Of a stretch of 64,000 bases of DNA, positions 43,984 to 52,369 are shown one piece after another. The notes under the pieces are model-generated. The model worked only from the letters and a program-made list of their open reading frames with translations, made no database searches and was not told where the DNA came from. Location of the stretch: NCBI RefSeq assembly GCF_036231965.1, contig NZ_CP109499.1:7378001-7442000 (forward strand). Reading direction: 5' to 3'. Numbering within the stretch: the first letter of the stretch is position 1; each line of letters opens with the position of its first letter. The position numbers and the translations under genes are program-made. Source of the stretch: Streptomyces sp. NBC_01428 (GTDB lineage Bacteria > Actinomycetota > Actinomycetes > Streptomycetales > Streptomycetaceae).

Positions 43984-44589
43984 ATGAACACTCCTGTGAT
44001 CGGTGTCCTGGCACTCCAGGGCGACGTACGGGAGCACCTCATCGCCCTGGCCGCGGCGGACGCCGTGGCCAGGCCGGTGCGGCGCCCCGAGGAGCTCGCC
44101 GAGATCGACGGCCTGGTCATTCCCGGCGGCGAGTCGACCACCATCTCCAAGCTGGCCGTCCTCTTCGGAGTGATGGACCCGCTGCGCGCGTACGTCCGGG
44201 ACGGCATGCCCGTCTACGGAACCTGCGCCGGCATGATCATGCTCGCCGACAAGATCCTCGACCCGCGCTCGGGCCAGGAGACCATCGGCGGGATCGACAT
44301 GATCGTCCGCCGCAACGCCTTCGGACGCCAGAACGAGTCCTTCGAGGCGGCGGTCGACGTCCGTGGCGTCGAGGGGGATCCTGTGGAGGGCGTCTTCATC
44401 CGCGCCCCCTGGGTCGAGTCCGTGGGCGCCGAGGCGGAGGTGCTGGCCGAGCACGAGGGCCACATCGTCGCCGTCCGCCAGGGCAACGCGCTCGCCACGT
44501 CGTTCCACCCGGAGCTGACCGGCGACCACCGGGTGCACGGTCTGTTCGTCGACATGGTGCGCGCGAACCGGACAGCGACGTCCTTGTAG
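43984..44589 (+). CDS. pdxT: PLP synthase glutaminase subunit PdxT
   Basis: A 201-residue class I glutaminase. LALQGDVREH at the start, GGESTTISKL, nucleophile C81 in YGTCAGMIML, and the catalytic His/Glu in FHPELTGDHR near 175. It feeds ammonia to PdxS. A six-base spacing shows a pdxST operon. Confidence 0.97.
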   Translation: MNTPVIGVLALQGDVREHLIALAAADAVARPVRRPEELAEIDGLVIPGGESTTISKLAVLFGVMDPLRAYVRDGMPVYGTCAGMIMLADKILDPRSGQETIGGIDMIVRRNAFGRQNESFEAAVDVRGVEGDPVEGVFIRAPWVESVGAEAEVLAEHEGHIVAVRQGNALATSFHPELTGDHRVHGLFVDMVRANRTATSL

Positions 44590-44664
44590 GATCTGGGGGT
44601 CCCCTCAGGCTCCGCAAGCCCGGGGGAGTTCGTCCAGGTTGGGTTACGCGAGGGAGACAGGCAG

Positions 44665-45417
44665 ATGTCCGGCCACTCTAAATGGGCTACGACGAAGCAC
44701 AAGAAGGCCGTGATCGACGCCAAGCGCGGCAAGCTCTTCGCGAAGATGATCAAGAACATCGAAGTCGCGGCCCGTACCGGTGGCGCGGACGTGTCCGGCA
44801 ACCCGACGCTGTTCGACGCCATCCAGAAGGCCAAGAAGAGCTCGGTCCCGAACAAGAACATCGACTCCGCGGTCAAGCGCGGAGCCGGTCTCGAAGCCGG
44901 CGGCGCCGACTACGAGACGATCATGTACGAGGGCTACGGCCCGAACGGTGTCGCGGTGCTCATCGAGTGCCTCACCGACAACCGCAACCGCGCCGCCTCG
45001 GACGTCCGCGTCGCCATGACCCGCAACGGCGGGAACATGGCCGACCCGGGCTCCGTGTCGTACCTCTTCAACCGCAAGGGCGTCGTCATCGTCCCCAAGG
45101 GCGAGCTGAGTGAGGACGACGTCCTCGGCGCCGTCCTCGACGCGGGTGCCGAAGAGGTCAACGACCTCGGCGAGACCTTCGAGGTCCTCTCCGAGGCCAC
45201 CGACCTGGTCGCGGTGCGCACCGCGCTCCAGGAGGCCGGCATCGACTACGACTCCGCCGACGCCAACTTCGTCCCGACCATGCAGGTCGAGCTCGACGAG
45301 GACGGCGCCCGGAAGATCTTCAAGCTGATCGACGCCCTGGAGGACAGCGACGACGTGCAGAACGTCTTCGCCAACTTCGACGTCAGCGACGAGGTCATGG
45401 AGAAGGTCGACGCCTGA
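44665..45417 (+). CDS. yebC: YebC/PmpR-family protein (TACO1-like)
   Basis: A 250-residue protein. Starts MSGHSKWATTKHKKAVIDAK, then NPTLFDAIQKAKKSSVPNKN and RNGGNMADPGSVSYLF. YebC proteins have been described as transcription regulators and, more recently, as aids to translation of difficult motifs. Cytoplasmic. GAGGGAG precedes ATG 44665. A strong terminator separates it from ruvC. Confidence 0.95.
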   Translation: MSGHSKWATTKHKKAVIDAKRGKLFAKMIKNIEVAARTGGADVSGNPTLFDAIQKAKKSSVPNKNIDSAVKRGAGLEAGGADYETIMYEGYGPNGVAVLIECLTDNRNRAASDVRVAMTRNGGNMADPGSVSYLFNRKGVVIVPKGELSEDDVLGAVLDAGAEEVNDLGETFEVLSEATDLVAVRTALQEAGIDYDSADANFVPTMQVELDEDGARKIFKLIDALEDSDDVQNVFANFDVSDEVMEKVDA

Positions 45418-45431
45418 GGGCTCGTACCGAA

Positions 45432-45468
45432 CGACGGGCCGACGGGACACACACCCGTCGGCCCGTCG
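45432..45468 (+). terminator. Terminator after yebC
   Basis: A perfect 15-bp stem (45432-45446 with 45454-45468), seven-base loop, then CTTTGT. It ends three bases before the ruvC promoter element. Confidence 0.8.
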
Positions 45469-45470
45469 CT

Positions 45471-45493
45471 TTGTCGGTGCCACCCGATAGCCT
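45471..45493 (+). promoter_or_regulatory. PafBC-type DNA-damage promoter of ruvCAB
   Basis: TTGTCGGTG (45471-45479), eight bases, TAGCCT (45488-45493). This matches the LexA-independent damage promoter of mycobacteria (RecA-NDp; tTGTCRgtg-N8-TAnnnT), bound through PafBC, at every defined position. It lies 31 bases before ruvC, a gene known to belong to that regulon. Confidence 0.75.
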
Positions 45494-45524
45494 GCACGAA
45501 CAGGCGAACCGAGGAGGGGCCGGC

Positions 45525-46121
45525 GTGCGGGTGCTGGGGGTTGACCCGGGATTGACCCGGTGCGGTGTCGGGGTGGTCGAGGGAGTCGCGGGCCGGCCCC
45601 TGACCATGTGCGGCGTCGGCGTCGTCCGCACCCCGGCCGACGCCGAGTTGGGCCTGCGCCTGGTCGCCGTCGAGCAGGGCATCGAGCAGTGGCTCGACGA
45701 GTACCGGCCCGAATTCGTCGCCGTGGAGCGGGTGTTCAGCCAGCACAACGTCCGTACGGTGATGGGCACCGCCCAGGCCAGTGCCGTCGCGATGCTGTGC
45801 GCGGCCCGGCGCGGCATCCCGGTCGCCCTGCACACACCGAGCGAGGTCAAGGCCGCCGTCACCGGCAGCGGACGCGCGGACAAGGCGCAGGTCGGCGCGA
45901 TGGTCACCCGGCTGCTCCGGCTCGACGCGCCCCCCAAGCCCGCCGACGCCGCCGACGCCCTCGCGCTCGCCATCTGCCACATCTGGCGGGGCCCCGCCAA
46001 GAACCGCCTCCAGCAGGCCGCCGCCACGAACGGACAGCACCAGGCCGTCGCGCAGAACCGCCTGCAGCAGGCCGTCGCCGCACACGCCTCACGTCAAGCC
46101 TCGAAAGGCCGTACCGCATGA
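45525..46121 (+). CDS. ruvC: Holliday junction endonuclease RuvC
   Basis: A 198-residue resolvase that cuts Holliday junctions symmetrically. D7 in VLGVDPGLTRCG, the Glu in VAVERVFSQHN, and the distal acids in PADAADALALAICH form the metal site. The last 30 residues are a Gln-rich tail in which NRLQQA recurs after exactly 18 codons. GAGGAGGGG before GTG 45525 decides the start. Overlaps ruvA by four bases. Confidence 0.95.
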   Translation: MRVLGVDPGLTRCGVGVVEGVAGRPLTMCGVGVVRTPADAELGLRLVAVEQGIEQWLDEYRPEFVAVERVFSQHNVRTVMGTAQASAVAMLCAARRGIPVALHTPSEVKAAVTGSGRADKAQVGAMVTRLLRLDAPPKPADAADALALAICHIWRGPAKNRLQQAAATNGQHQAVAQNRLQQAVAAHASRQASKGRTA

Positions 46122-46729
46122 TCGCCTTCGTCAGCGGCCCGGTGGCCGCCCTCGCCCCCGACTCCGCCGTGGTCGAGGTCGGCGGTATCGGCATCGCCGT
46201 CCAGTGCTCGCCCAACACGCTGTCCGGGCTCCGCATGGGCCGTGAGACCAAGCTCGCCACCTCCCTCGTGGTCCGCGAGGACTCCCTCACGCTCTACGGC
46301 TTCGTCGACGACGACGAGCGCCAGGTCTTCGAGCTGCTCCAGACCGCGAGCGGGGTCGGTCCGCGCCTCGCCCAGGCGATGCTCGCCGTGCACAGCCCGG
46401 ACGCCCTGCGCCGCGCCGTCTCCACCGGCGACGAGAAAGCGCTCGTCGCCGTCCCCGGCATCGGCAAGAAGGGCGCGCAGAAGCTCCTGCTGGAGCTGAA
46501 GGACCGGCTCGGCGCCCCCCTCGGCCCCGGTGGCCCGGCCATCGGCACGGCGGTCACCGCCGGCTGGCGCGAGCAGCTGCACGCCGCGCTCATCGGTCTC
46601 GGGTACGCGACCCGGGAGGCCGACGAGGCGGTCTCCGCCGTCGCCCCGCAGGCCGAGGCGGCCGAAGGCACCCCGCAGGTCGGCCCGCTCCTCCGGGCGG
46701 CCCTGCAGACACTGAACCGGGCGCGCTGA
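46118..46729 (+). CDS. ruvA: Holliday junction DNA-binding subunit RuvA
   Basis: A 203-residue protein. Domain I with MIAFVSGPVAAL, DSAVVEVGGIGI and LYGF; helix-hairpin-helix domain II with LLQTASGVGPRLAQAML and ALVAVPGIGKKGAQKLLLEL; C-terminal domain III (ALIGLGY) that binds RuvB. ATGA overlap with ruvC shows coupling. Confidence 0.96.
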   Translation: MIAFVSGPVAALAPDSAVVEVGGIGIAVQCSPNTLSGLRMGRETKLATSLVVREDSLTLYGFVDDDERQVFELLQTASGVGPRLAQAMLAVHSPDALRRAVSTGDEKALVAVPGIGKKGAQKLLLELKDRLGAPLGPGGPAIGTAVTAGWREQLHAALIGLGYATREADEAVSAVAPQAEAAEGTPQVGPLLRAALQTLNRAR

Positions 46730-46826
46730 GGGCCCGGGCCGCCCTGCCCGGCCGCCGAGGCGGGACTGACCCGCGTCCGCCGAACCGCCGACCGCCCCAC
46801 CACCACGAGACCGCGAGGCACCACCG

Positions 46827-47897
46827 ATGAACTGGGACGACACGACCGACGAAACCGCCGCGGAGCGGTTGGTGGGATCTGTCGCCGACCGTGAGGACCA
46901 GGCCGTCGAGGCCGCCCTGCGCCCCAAGGACCTGGACGAGTTCATCGGACAGGAGAAGGTCCGCGAACAGCTCGACCTGGTCCTGCGGGCCGCCCGCGCG
47001 CGGGGAGCCACCGCGGACCACGTGCTCCTGTCCGGCGCCCCCGGGCTCGGCAAGACCACCCTCTCCATGATCATCGCGGCCGAGATGGGCGCGCCCATCC
47101 GCATCACCAGCGGCCCCGCCATCCAGCACGCCGGAGACCTCGCCGCGATCCTCTCCTCCCTCCAGGAGGGCGAGGTCCTGTTCCTGGACGAGATCCACCG
47201 CATGTCCCGGCCCGCCGAGGAGATGCTCTACATGGCGATGGAGGACTTCCGGGTCGACGTCATCGTCGGCAAGGGGCCCGGCGCCACCGCCATCCCCCTG
47301 GAGCTGCCCCCCTTCACCCTGGTCGGCGCCACCACGCGCGCGGGACTGCTCCCGCCGCCCCTGCGCGACCGCTTCGGCTTCACCGCGCACATGGAGTTCT
47401 ACGGACCCGGCGAGCTGGAACGCGTCATCCACCGCTCCGCCGGCCTCCTCGACCTGGAGATCGGCACGGAGGGCGCCGCCGAGATCGCCGGCCGCTCCCG
47501 CGGCACGCCCCGTATCGCCAACCGCCTGCTGCGCCGCGTGCGCGACTACGCCCAGGTCAAGGCCGACGGGGTCATCACCCGGGAGATCGCCGCGGCGGCC
47601 CTCAAGGTGTACGAGGTCGACGCGCGGGGCCTGGACCGGCTCGACCGCGGTGTCCTCGAGGCGCTCCTCAAGCTGTTCGGCGGCGGTCCGGTCGGCCTGT
47701 CCACACTCGCCGTCGCCGTGGGGGAGGAGCGTGAGACCGTGGAGGAGGTCGCCGAGCCCTTCCTCGTACGGGAGGGACTCCTCGCCCGTACTCCCCGTGG
47801 CCGGGTGGCGACACCCGCGGCATGGGCGCATCTCGGCCTCACGCCACCCCGCCAGTCCGCGGGCGGAAAGGGACAACAGGACCTGTTCGGGGCGTGA
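46827..47897 (+). CDS. ruvB: Holliday junction branch-migration ATPase RuvB
   Basis: A 356-residue AAA+ motor. RPKDLDEFIGQ-type opening, Walker A GAPGLGKTTLS, Walker B LFLDEIHRMS, sensor GATTRAGLLPPPLRDRFGF, and a C-terminal winged helix (RTPRGRVATPAAWAHLGL). It drives branch migration with RuvA. ATG 46827 follows GAGG. It is the last gene of ruvCAB. Confidence 0.97.
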   Translation: MNWDDTTDETAAERLVGSVADREDQAVEAALRPKDLDEFIGQEKVREQLDLVLRAARARGATADHVLLSGAPGLGKTTLSMIIAAEMGAPIRITSGPAIQHAGDLAAILSSLQEGEVLFLDEIHRMSRPAEEMLYMAMEDFRVDVIVGKGPGATAIPLELPPFTLVGATTRAGLLPPPLRDRFGFTAHMEFYGPGELERVIHRSAGLLDLEIGTEGAAEIAGRSRGTPRIANRLLRRVRDYAQVKADGVITREIAAAALKVYEVDARGLDRLDRGVLEALLKLFGGGPVGLSTLAVAVGEERETVEEVAEPFLVREGLLARTPRGRVATPAAWAHLGLTPPRQSAGGKGQQDLFGA

Positions 47898-47944
47898 CGG
47901 CGCGCACAGGGGCCGGGCCAGGAACCCCGGTGCCATGCTGAGCG

Positions 47945-47974
47945 TTGTTCCCTGAGCGCGGACTCGCTTAGACT
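47945..47974 (+). promoter_or_regulatory. Promoter of the yajC-secDF operon
   Basis: TTGTTC (47945-47950) and TAGACT (47969-47974), 18 bases apart. The start site would be near 47981, about 80 bases before the ribosome-site-supported yajC start. Confidence 0.6.
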
Positions 47975-48061
47975 CCGCCGATGCCGCCCTTGCCGACGGC
48001 ATACATACCCCCATCCAGCAGGCCGCTCACCATGTGCGGTCGAAGAAGGAAGTTCCGACCC

Positions 48062-48583
48062 GTGAGTCTCGTGACCCTCCTCCCGTTCATCGTGCTCATC
48101 GGGGCCATGTTCCTGATGACCCGGTCGGCCAAGAAGAAGCAGCAGCAGGCTGCTTCCATGCGCAACGAGCTGCAGCCCGGCTCTGGCGTGCGCACGATCG
48201 GTGGTATGTACGCCACCGTCAAGGAGGTCAACGAGGAGACGGTCCTCCTCGACGCGGCCCCGGGCGTGGACCTGCTCTTCGCGAAGAACTCGATCGGCGC
48301 CGTCCTCACGGACGACGAGTACAACCGCATCGTGCACGGCATCGAGCACGACCTGAAGGCCGACGGCAGCTACGTGCCGGACGACGCCTCCTCCCTCACC
48401 GAGACCGACGAGCCCGCCGCCGACGCCTCTTCCGACGCCTCCGACGACAAGCCCCTCGACCTCGGCAAGAAGGACGCGCCCGTCGCGCCCGCCGACGAGG
48501 TCACCGAGGCGAAGGCCGACCAGGCCGCCGACGTCGACGCGATCGAGCCGAAGAAGACCGACGGCGAGGCCGACGCGAAGTAG
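48062..48583 (+). CDS. yajC: Preprotein translocase accessory subunit YajC
   Basis: A 173-residue protein. N-terminal helix (LVTLLPFIVLIGAMFLM), basic RSAKKKQQQ, then the YajC core LQPGSGVRTIGGMYATV. The long acidic tail (Asp, Glu, Ala; about 70 residues) is lacking in E. coli YajC. It belongs to the SecDF-YajC complex. GAAGGAAG decides GTG 48062. An in-frame ATG at 47981, at the predicted transcript start, could add 27 residues. Confidence 0.9.
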   Translation: MSLVTLLPFIVLIGAMFLMTRSAKKKQQQAASMRNELQPGSGVRTIGGMYATVKEVNEETVLLDAAPGVDLLFAKNSIGAVLTDDEYNRIVHGIEHDLKADGSYVPDDASSLTETDEPAADASSDASDDKPLDLGKKDAPVAPADEVTEAKADQAADVDAIEPKKTDGEADAK

Positions 48584-48724
48584 CCACGACCCGGGAGCGC
48601 GGCGCGACCCGCTCGCACTCCGCACCTCCCGGGACGTGCTGTTCTCGCACGGAGTCCCGACACCATGGCATGGCCGTCCCCGCGCTCACCCGGCGCAGAG
48701 CGGCCCGAGAGGGAGTACGAGAAG

Positions 48725-50485
48725 GTGGCAGCACCGAAGAAGGGCCGGAGCGCCAGCGCCCAGAGCAGGCCGGGGCGCGCGCTGGTCCTGATCCTGATCG
48801 CCATCGCGGCGCTCACCGGGGGGATGTTCGCCTCCGGACACACCACTCCGCGTCTCGGCATCGACCTCGCCGGCGGCACGAGCATCACGCTCACGGCGAA
48901 GAACGAGCCCGGCCAGCCCAACGCGATCAACAAGACCAACATGGACACTGCGGTCGACATCATGAACCGCCGTGTCAACGGTCTCGGTGTGTCCGAGGCC
49001 GAGGTGCAGACCCAGGGATCCGACAACATCATTGTCAACATCCCCAAGGGCACGAACTCCAAGCAGGCCCGTGAGCAGGTCGGCACCACGGCCAAGCTCT
49101 ACTTCCGTCCCGTGCTGACCACCGAGGTCTCCGGCGCCGACAAGTCGGCCACCCCCTCGCCGAGCACGTCGAGCAGCTCCAAGGCCACGGACAAGGCCAC
49201 CGACAAGGCGACCGCGTCCCCGTCGTCGTCCTCGTCGTCCTCCGTGACGCCTTCGCCGACCGCCACCTCCCAGGGCCGCGCGGTCACCGACGCCCTGAAG
49301 GCGGACTCCAGCCCGTCGGCCGGCTCCTCCGCCTCCTCGAGCCCCACGCCGACGCCGAGCGGCAGCGTGGACCCCGCGACCGCGAAGCTCCAGGCCGCGT
49401 ACACCGCGCTCGACTGCTCGAAGAAGGCCGACCGCGCCACGGCCGGTGACGGCGCCAAGCCCGCCGACCCGACCGTGGCCTGTGGCCAGAACGGCTCGGG
49501 CCAGTGGCAGAAGTACGTGCTCGGCCCGGCCGAGGTGGCCGGTACGGACATCAAGAAGGCCGGCGCTGTCTTCGACACGCAGAGCGCCGCGGGCTGGAAG
49601 GTCACCATGGACTTCACGTCCGGTGGCTCCAAGAAGTTCGCCGCCATCACCGGCAAGCTCGCCCAGCAGCAGCCCCCGCAGAACCAGTTCGCCATCGTCC
49701 TCGACGGTGAGGTCGTCTCCGACCCGTCCGTGGCCCAGTCGCTCAGCGGCAGCGCGGAGATCTCCGGCAGCTTCACGCAGACCGAGGCGCAGGACCTGGC
49801 CAACATGCTGAAGTACGGCGCCCTGCCGCTCAGCTTCAAGGAGTCCAGCGTCACCACGGTGACCGCCGCGCTCGGTGGCGAGCAGCTGCACGCCGGTCTG
49901 ATCGCCGGCGCCATCGGCCTCGCCCTGGTCATCCTCTACCTGGTGATCTACTACCGGGGTCTGTCGGCCATCGCCATCGCCTCGCTGCTCGTCTCCGCCG
50001 TCCTCACGTACGTGCTGATGGCGCTGCTCGGCCCGGCCATCGGCTTCGCGCTGAACCTTCCGGCCGTCTGCGGAGCGATCGTCGCGATCGGTATCACAGC
50101 GGACTCGTTCATCGTGTTCTTCGAACGCATCCGGGACGAGATCCGCGAGGGACGCACCCTGCGGCCCGCCGTCGAGCGTGCCTGGCCGCGCGCCCGGCGC
50201 ACCATCCTGGTCTCCGACTTCGTGTCGTTCCTCGCCGCCGCGGTGCTCTTCATCGTCACCGTCGGCAAGGTCCAGGGCTTCGCGTTCACCCTCGGTCTGA
50301 CCACGGTGCTGGACGTCGTCGTCGTGTTCTTCTTCACGAAGCCGCTGATGACGCTCCTCGCCCGCAAGAAGTTCTTCGCGAGCGGCCACCCCTGGTCCGG
50401 TCTCGACCCGAAGCGACTGGGCGCCAAGCCGCCGCTGCGCCGCACCCGTCGCGCGTCCGCCCCCGTCGACACGAAGGAGGCGTGA
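48725..50485 (+). CDS. secD: Protein translocase subunit SecD
   Basis: A 586-residue membrane protein that uses the proton gradient with SecF to pull exported proteins. TM1 near 15-35, GIDLAGGTSITL, a periplasmic-side region interrupted by a Ser/Thr/Pro-rich stretch (about 140-215), VLDGEVVSDPSV, and five C-terminal helices from about 388 with GITADSFIVFFERIRDEIREG (split). GTG 48725 follows GAGAAG; 48665 is rejected. Confidence 0.95.
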   Translation: MAAPKKGRSASAQSRPGRALVLILIAIAALTGGMFASGHTTPRLGIDLAGGTSITLTAKNEPGQPNAINKTNMDTAVDIMNRRVNGLGVSEAEVQTQGSDNIIVNIPKGTNSKQAREQVGTTAKLYFRPVLTTEVSGADKSATPSPSTSSSSKATDKATDKATASPSSSSSSSVTPSPTATSQGRAVTDALKADSSPSAGSSASSSPTPTPSGSVDPATAKLQAAYTALDCSKKADRATAGDGAKPADPTVACGQNGSGQWQKYVLGPAEVAGTDIKKAGAVFDTQSAAGWKVTMDFTSGGSKKFAAITGKLAQQQPPQNQFAIVLDGEVVSDPSVAQSLSGSAEISGSFTQTEAQDLANMLKYGALPLSFKESSVTTVTAALGGEQLHAGLIAGAIGLALVILYLVIYYRGLSAIAIASLLVSAVLTYVLMALLGPAIGFALNLPAVCGAIVAIGITADSFIVFFERIRDEIREGRTLRPAVERAWPRARRTILVSDFVSFLAAAVLFIVTVGKVQGFAFTLGLTTVLDVVVVFFFTKPLMTLLARKKFFASGHPWSGLDPKRLGAKPPLRRTRRASAPVDTKEA

Positions 50486-50486
50486 G

Positions 50487-51605
50487 ATGTCGAAACTCGG
50501 CACCCTCGGCGCCCGGCTCCACCGCGGCGAGATCGGCTACGACTTCGTCGGCAAGCGCAAGATCTGGTACGGCATCTCGATCCTGATCACCATCACGGCC
50601 ATCCTCGGCCTGACGGTGCGGGGCCTGAACATGGGCATCGAGTTCCAGGGCGGCGCCGTCTTCACCACCGAGAAGAGCAGCATCTCGGTCAGCCAGGCGG
50701 AGACCTTCGCGGAGGACGCCTCCGGCCACGACGCGGTCGTCCAGAAGCTGGGCAACGGCGGACTGCGCGTCCAGATCGCCGGCATCGACACCGACAAGTC
50801 GGACACGATCAAGGACCAGCTCGCCAAGGACCTCGGTGTCGACTCGGAGAAGATCAACGCCGACCTGGTCGGCCCCAGCTGGGGTGACCAGATCGCCAAC
50901 AAGGCCTGGGAGGGCCTGGCGATCTTCATGGTCCTGGTCGTGATCTACCTGGCCATCGCGTTCGAGTGGCGCATGGCCATCGCCGCCCTGGTGGCCCTGA
51001 TCCACGACATCACCATCACGGTCGGCATCTACGCCCTGGTGGGCTTCGAGGTCACCCCGGGCACGGTGATCGGTCTGCTCACGATCCTCGGTTACTCGCT
51101 CTACGACACGGTCGTCGTCTTCGACAGCCTCAAGGAGCAGACGAAGGACATCACCAAGCAGACCCGCTGGACCTACAGCGACGTTGCCGACCGCTCGATC
51201 AACAGCACCCTGGTGCGCTCCATCAACACCACGGTGGTCGCGCTGCTGCCGGTCGCCGGTCTGCTGTTCATCGGCGGCGGTGTGCTCGGCGCGGGCATGC
51301 TCAACGACATCTCGCTGTCGCTGTTCGTCGGCCTCGCGGCCGGCGCGTACTCCTCGATCTTCATCGCCACGCCGCTCGTCGCCGACCTCAAGGAGCGCGA
51401 GCCGCAGATGAAGGCGCTGCGCAAGCGCGTCCTCGCCAAGCGGGCGCAGGCCGCGGCCAAGGGCGAGTCCCTGGAGCCGCAGGCCGCCGAGGCGTCGTAC
51501 GACGACGAGGAGCCCGACGACGTCGCCCCCGCCGTCGTCGGTCCCCGCAACCAGCCCGCGTCGCGTGCCCGCGGCCGTGGCCGTCCGTCGGGCAAGCGCC
51601 GATGA
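50487..51605 (+). CDS. secF: Protein translocase subunit SecF
   Basis: A 372-residue six-helix partner of SecD, one base after it. GLNMGIEFQGGAVF, IHDITITVGIYALVGFEVTP, and SLYDTVVVFDSLKEQ are typical. The C-terminal tail is basic (RARGRGRPSGKRR). Its stop overlaps apt. Confidence 0.96.
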   Translation: MSKLGTLGARLHRGEIGYDFVGKRKIWYGISILITITAILGLTVRGLNMGIEFQGGAVFTTEKSSISVSQAETFAEDASGHDAVVQKLGNGGLRVQIAGIDTDKSDTIKDQLAKDLGVDSEKINADLVGPSWGDQIANKAWEGLAIFMVLVVIYLAIAFEWRMAIAALVALIHDITITVGIYALVGFEVTPGTVIGLLTILGYSLYDTVVVFDSLKEQTKDITKQTRWTYSDVADRSINSTLVRSINTTVVALLPVAGLLFIGGGVLGAGMLNDISLSLFVGLAAGAYSSIFIATPLVADLKEREPQMKALRKRVLAKRAQAAAKGESLEPQAAEASYDDEEPDDVAPAVVGPRNQPASRARGRGRPSGKRR

Positions 51606-52141
51606 CCGGTATCGAGGAGCTGCTGTCCAGCCGCATCCGTGACGTGGCGGACTACCCGGAGCCGGGCGTGATGTTCAAGGACATCACCCCGCTCCTGGCC
51701 GACCCGGCCGCGTTCGGCGCGCTGACCGACGCCCTCGCGGACGTCGCCACCCGCACCGGTGCCACCAAGATCGTCGGGCTGGAGGCGCGGGGGTTCATCC
51801 TCGGCGCCCCGGTCGCGGTGCGCGCCGGGCTGGGCTTCATCCCCGTGCGCAAGGCGGGCAAGCTCCCCGGAGCGACCCTGTCCCAGACGTACGACCTGGA
51901 GTACGGCTCCGCCGAGATCGAGGTGCACGCCGAGGACCTGAGCGCGGGCGACCGTGTGCTGGTCGTCGACGACGTCCTCGCCACCGGCGGCACCGCCGAG
52001 GCCTCGCTGCAGCTCATCCGCCGCGCGGGCGCCGAGGTCGCGGGCGTCGCCGTCCTGATGGAGCTGGGCTTCCTGGGCGGTCGCGCCCGCCTGGAGCCGG
52101 CGCTCGCCGGAGCCCCGCTGGACGCGCTGCTCACGATCTGA
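51602..52141 (+). CDS. apt: Adenine phosphoribosyltransferase
   Basis: A 179-residue type I phosphoribosyltransferase, adenine to AMP with PRPP. YPEPGVMFKDITPLL at the start, GLEARGFILGAPVA, and the PRPP loop VLVVDDVLATGGTAEA (about 119-134). ATG 51602 overlaps the secF stop. The apt-relA order is conserved in actinobacteria and links purine salvage to alarmone control. Confidence 0.96.
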   Translation: MTGIEELLSSRIRDVADYPEPGVMFKDITPLLADPAAFGALTDALADVATRTGATKIVGLEARGFILGAPVAVRAGLGFIPVRKAGKLPGATLSQTYDLEYGSAEIEVHAEDLSAGDRVLVVDDVLATGGTAEASLQLIRRAGAEVAGVAVLMELGFLGGRARLEPALAGAPLDALLTI

Positions 52142-52218
52142 GAGCCCTTCGCGGGTTCCGGGAGGAAAGTCCCGGGCCGGCCCGCCGAAAGGCCGAGACA
52201 CCCGCAGGACACCCTGGA

Positions 52219-52248
52219 GGCGGGCCCCGGAGGAATCCGGAGCCCGCC
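52219..52248 (+). terminator. Terminator-like hairpin after apt
   Basis: GGCGGGC/GCCCGCC with a C-A mismatch and inner CCGG/CCGG around a six-base loop, followed by TT. It lies about 80 bases after apt. Confidence 0.55.
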
Positions 52249-52369
52249 TTCGGCGTTCCCGCTGTACGAGGCGGTCCCGGCGGCCGGCAGAGAGTCCGGC
52301 GCCCGGGATCGCTACCATGGGGTTTCCGGAGCCTGACCGGGGGACCCGGAACGCGCACGAGGAGCCCTC

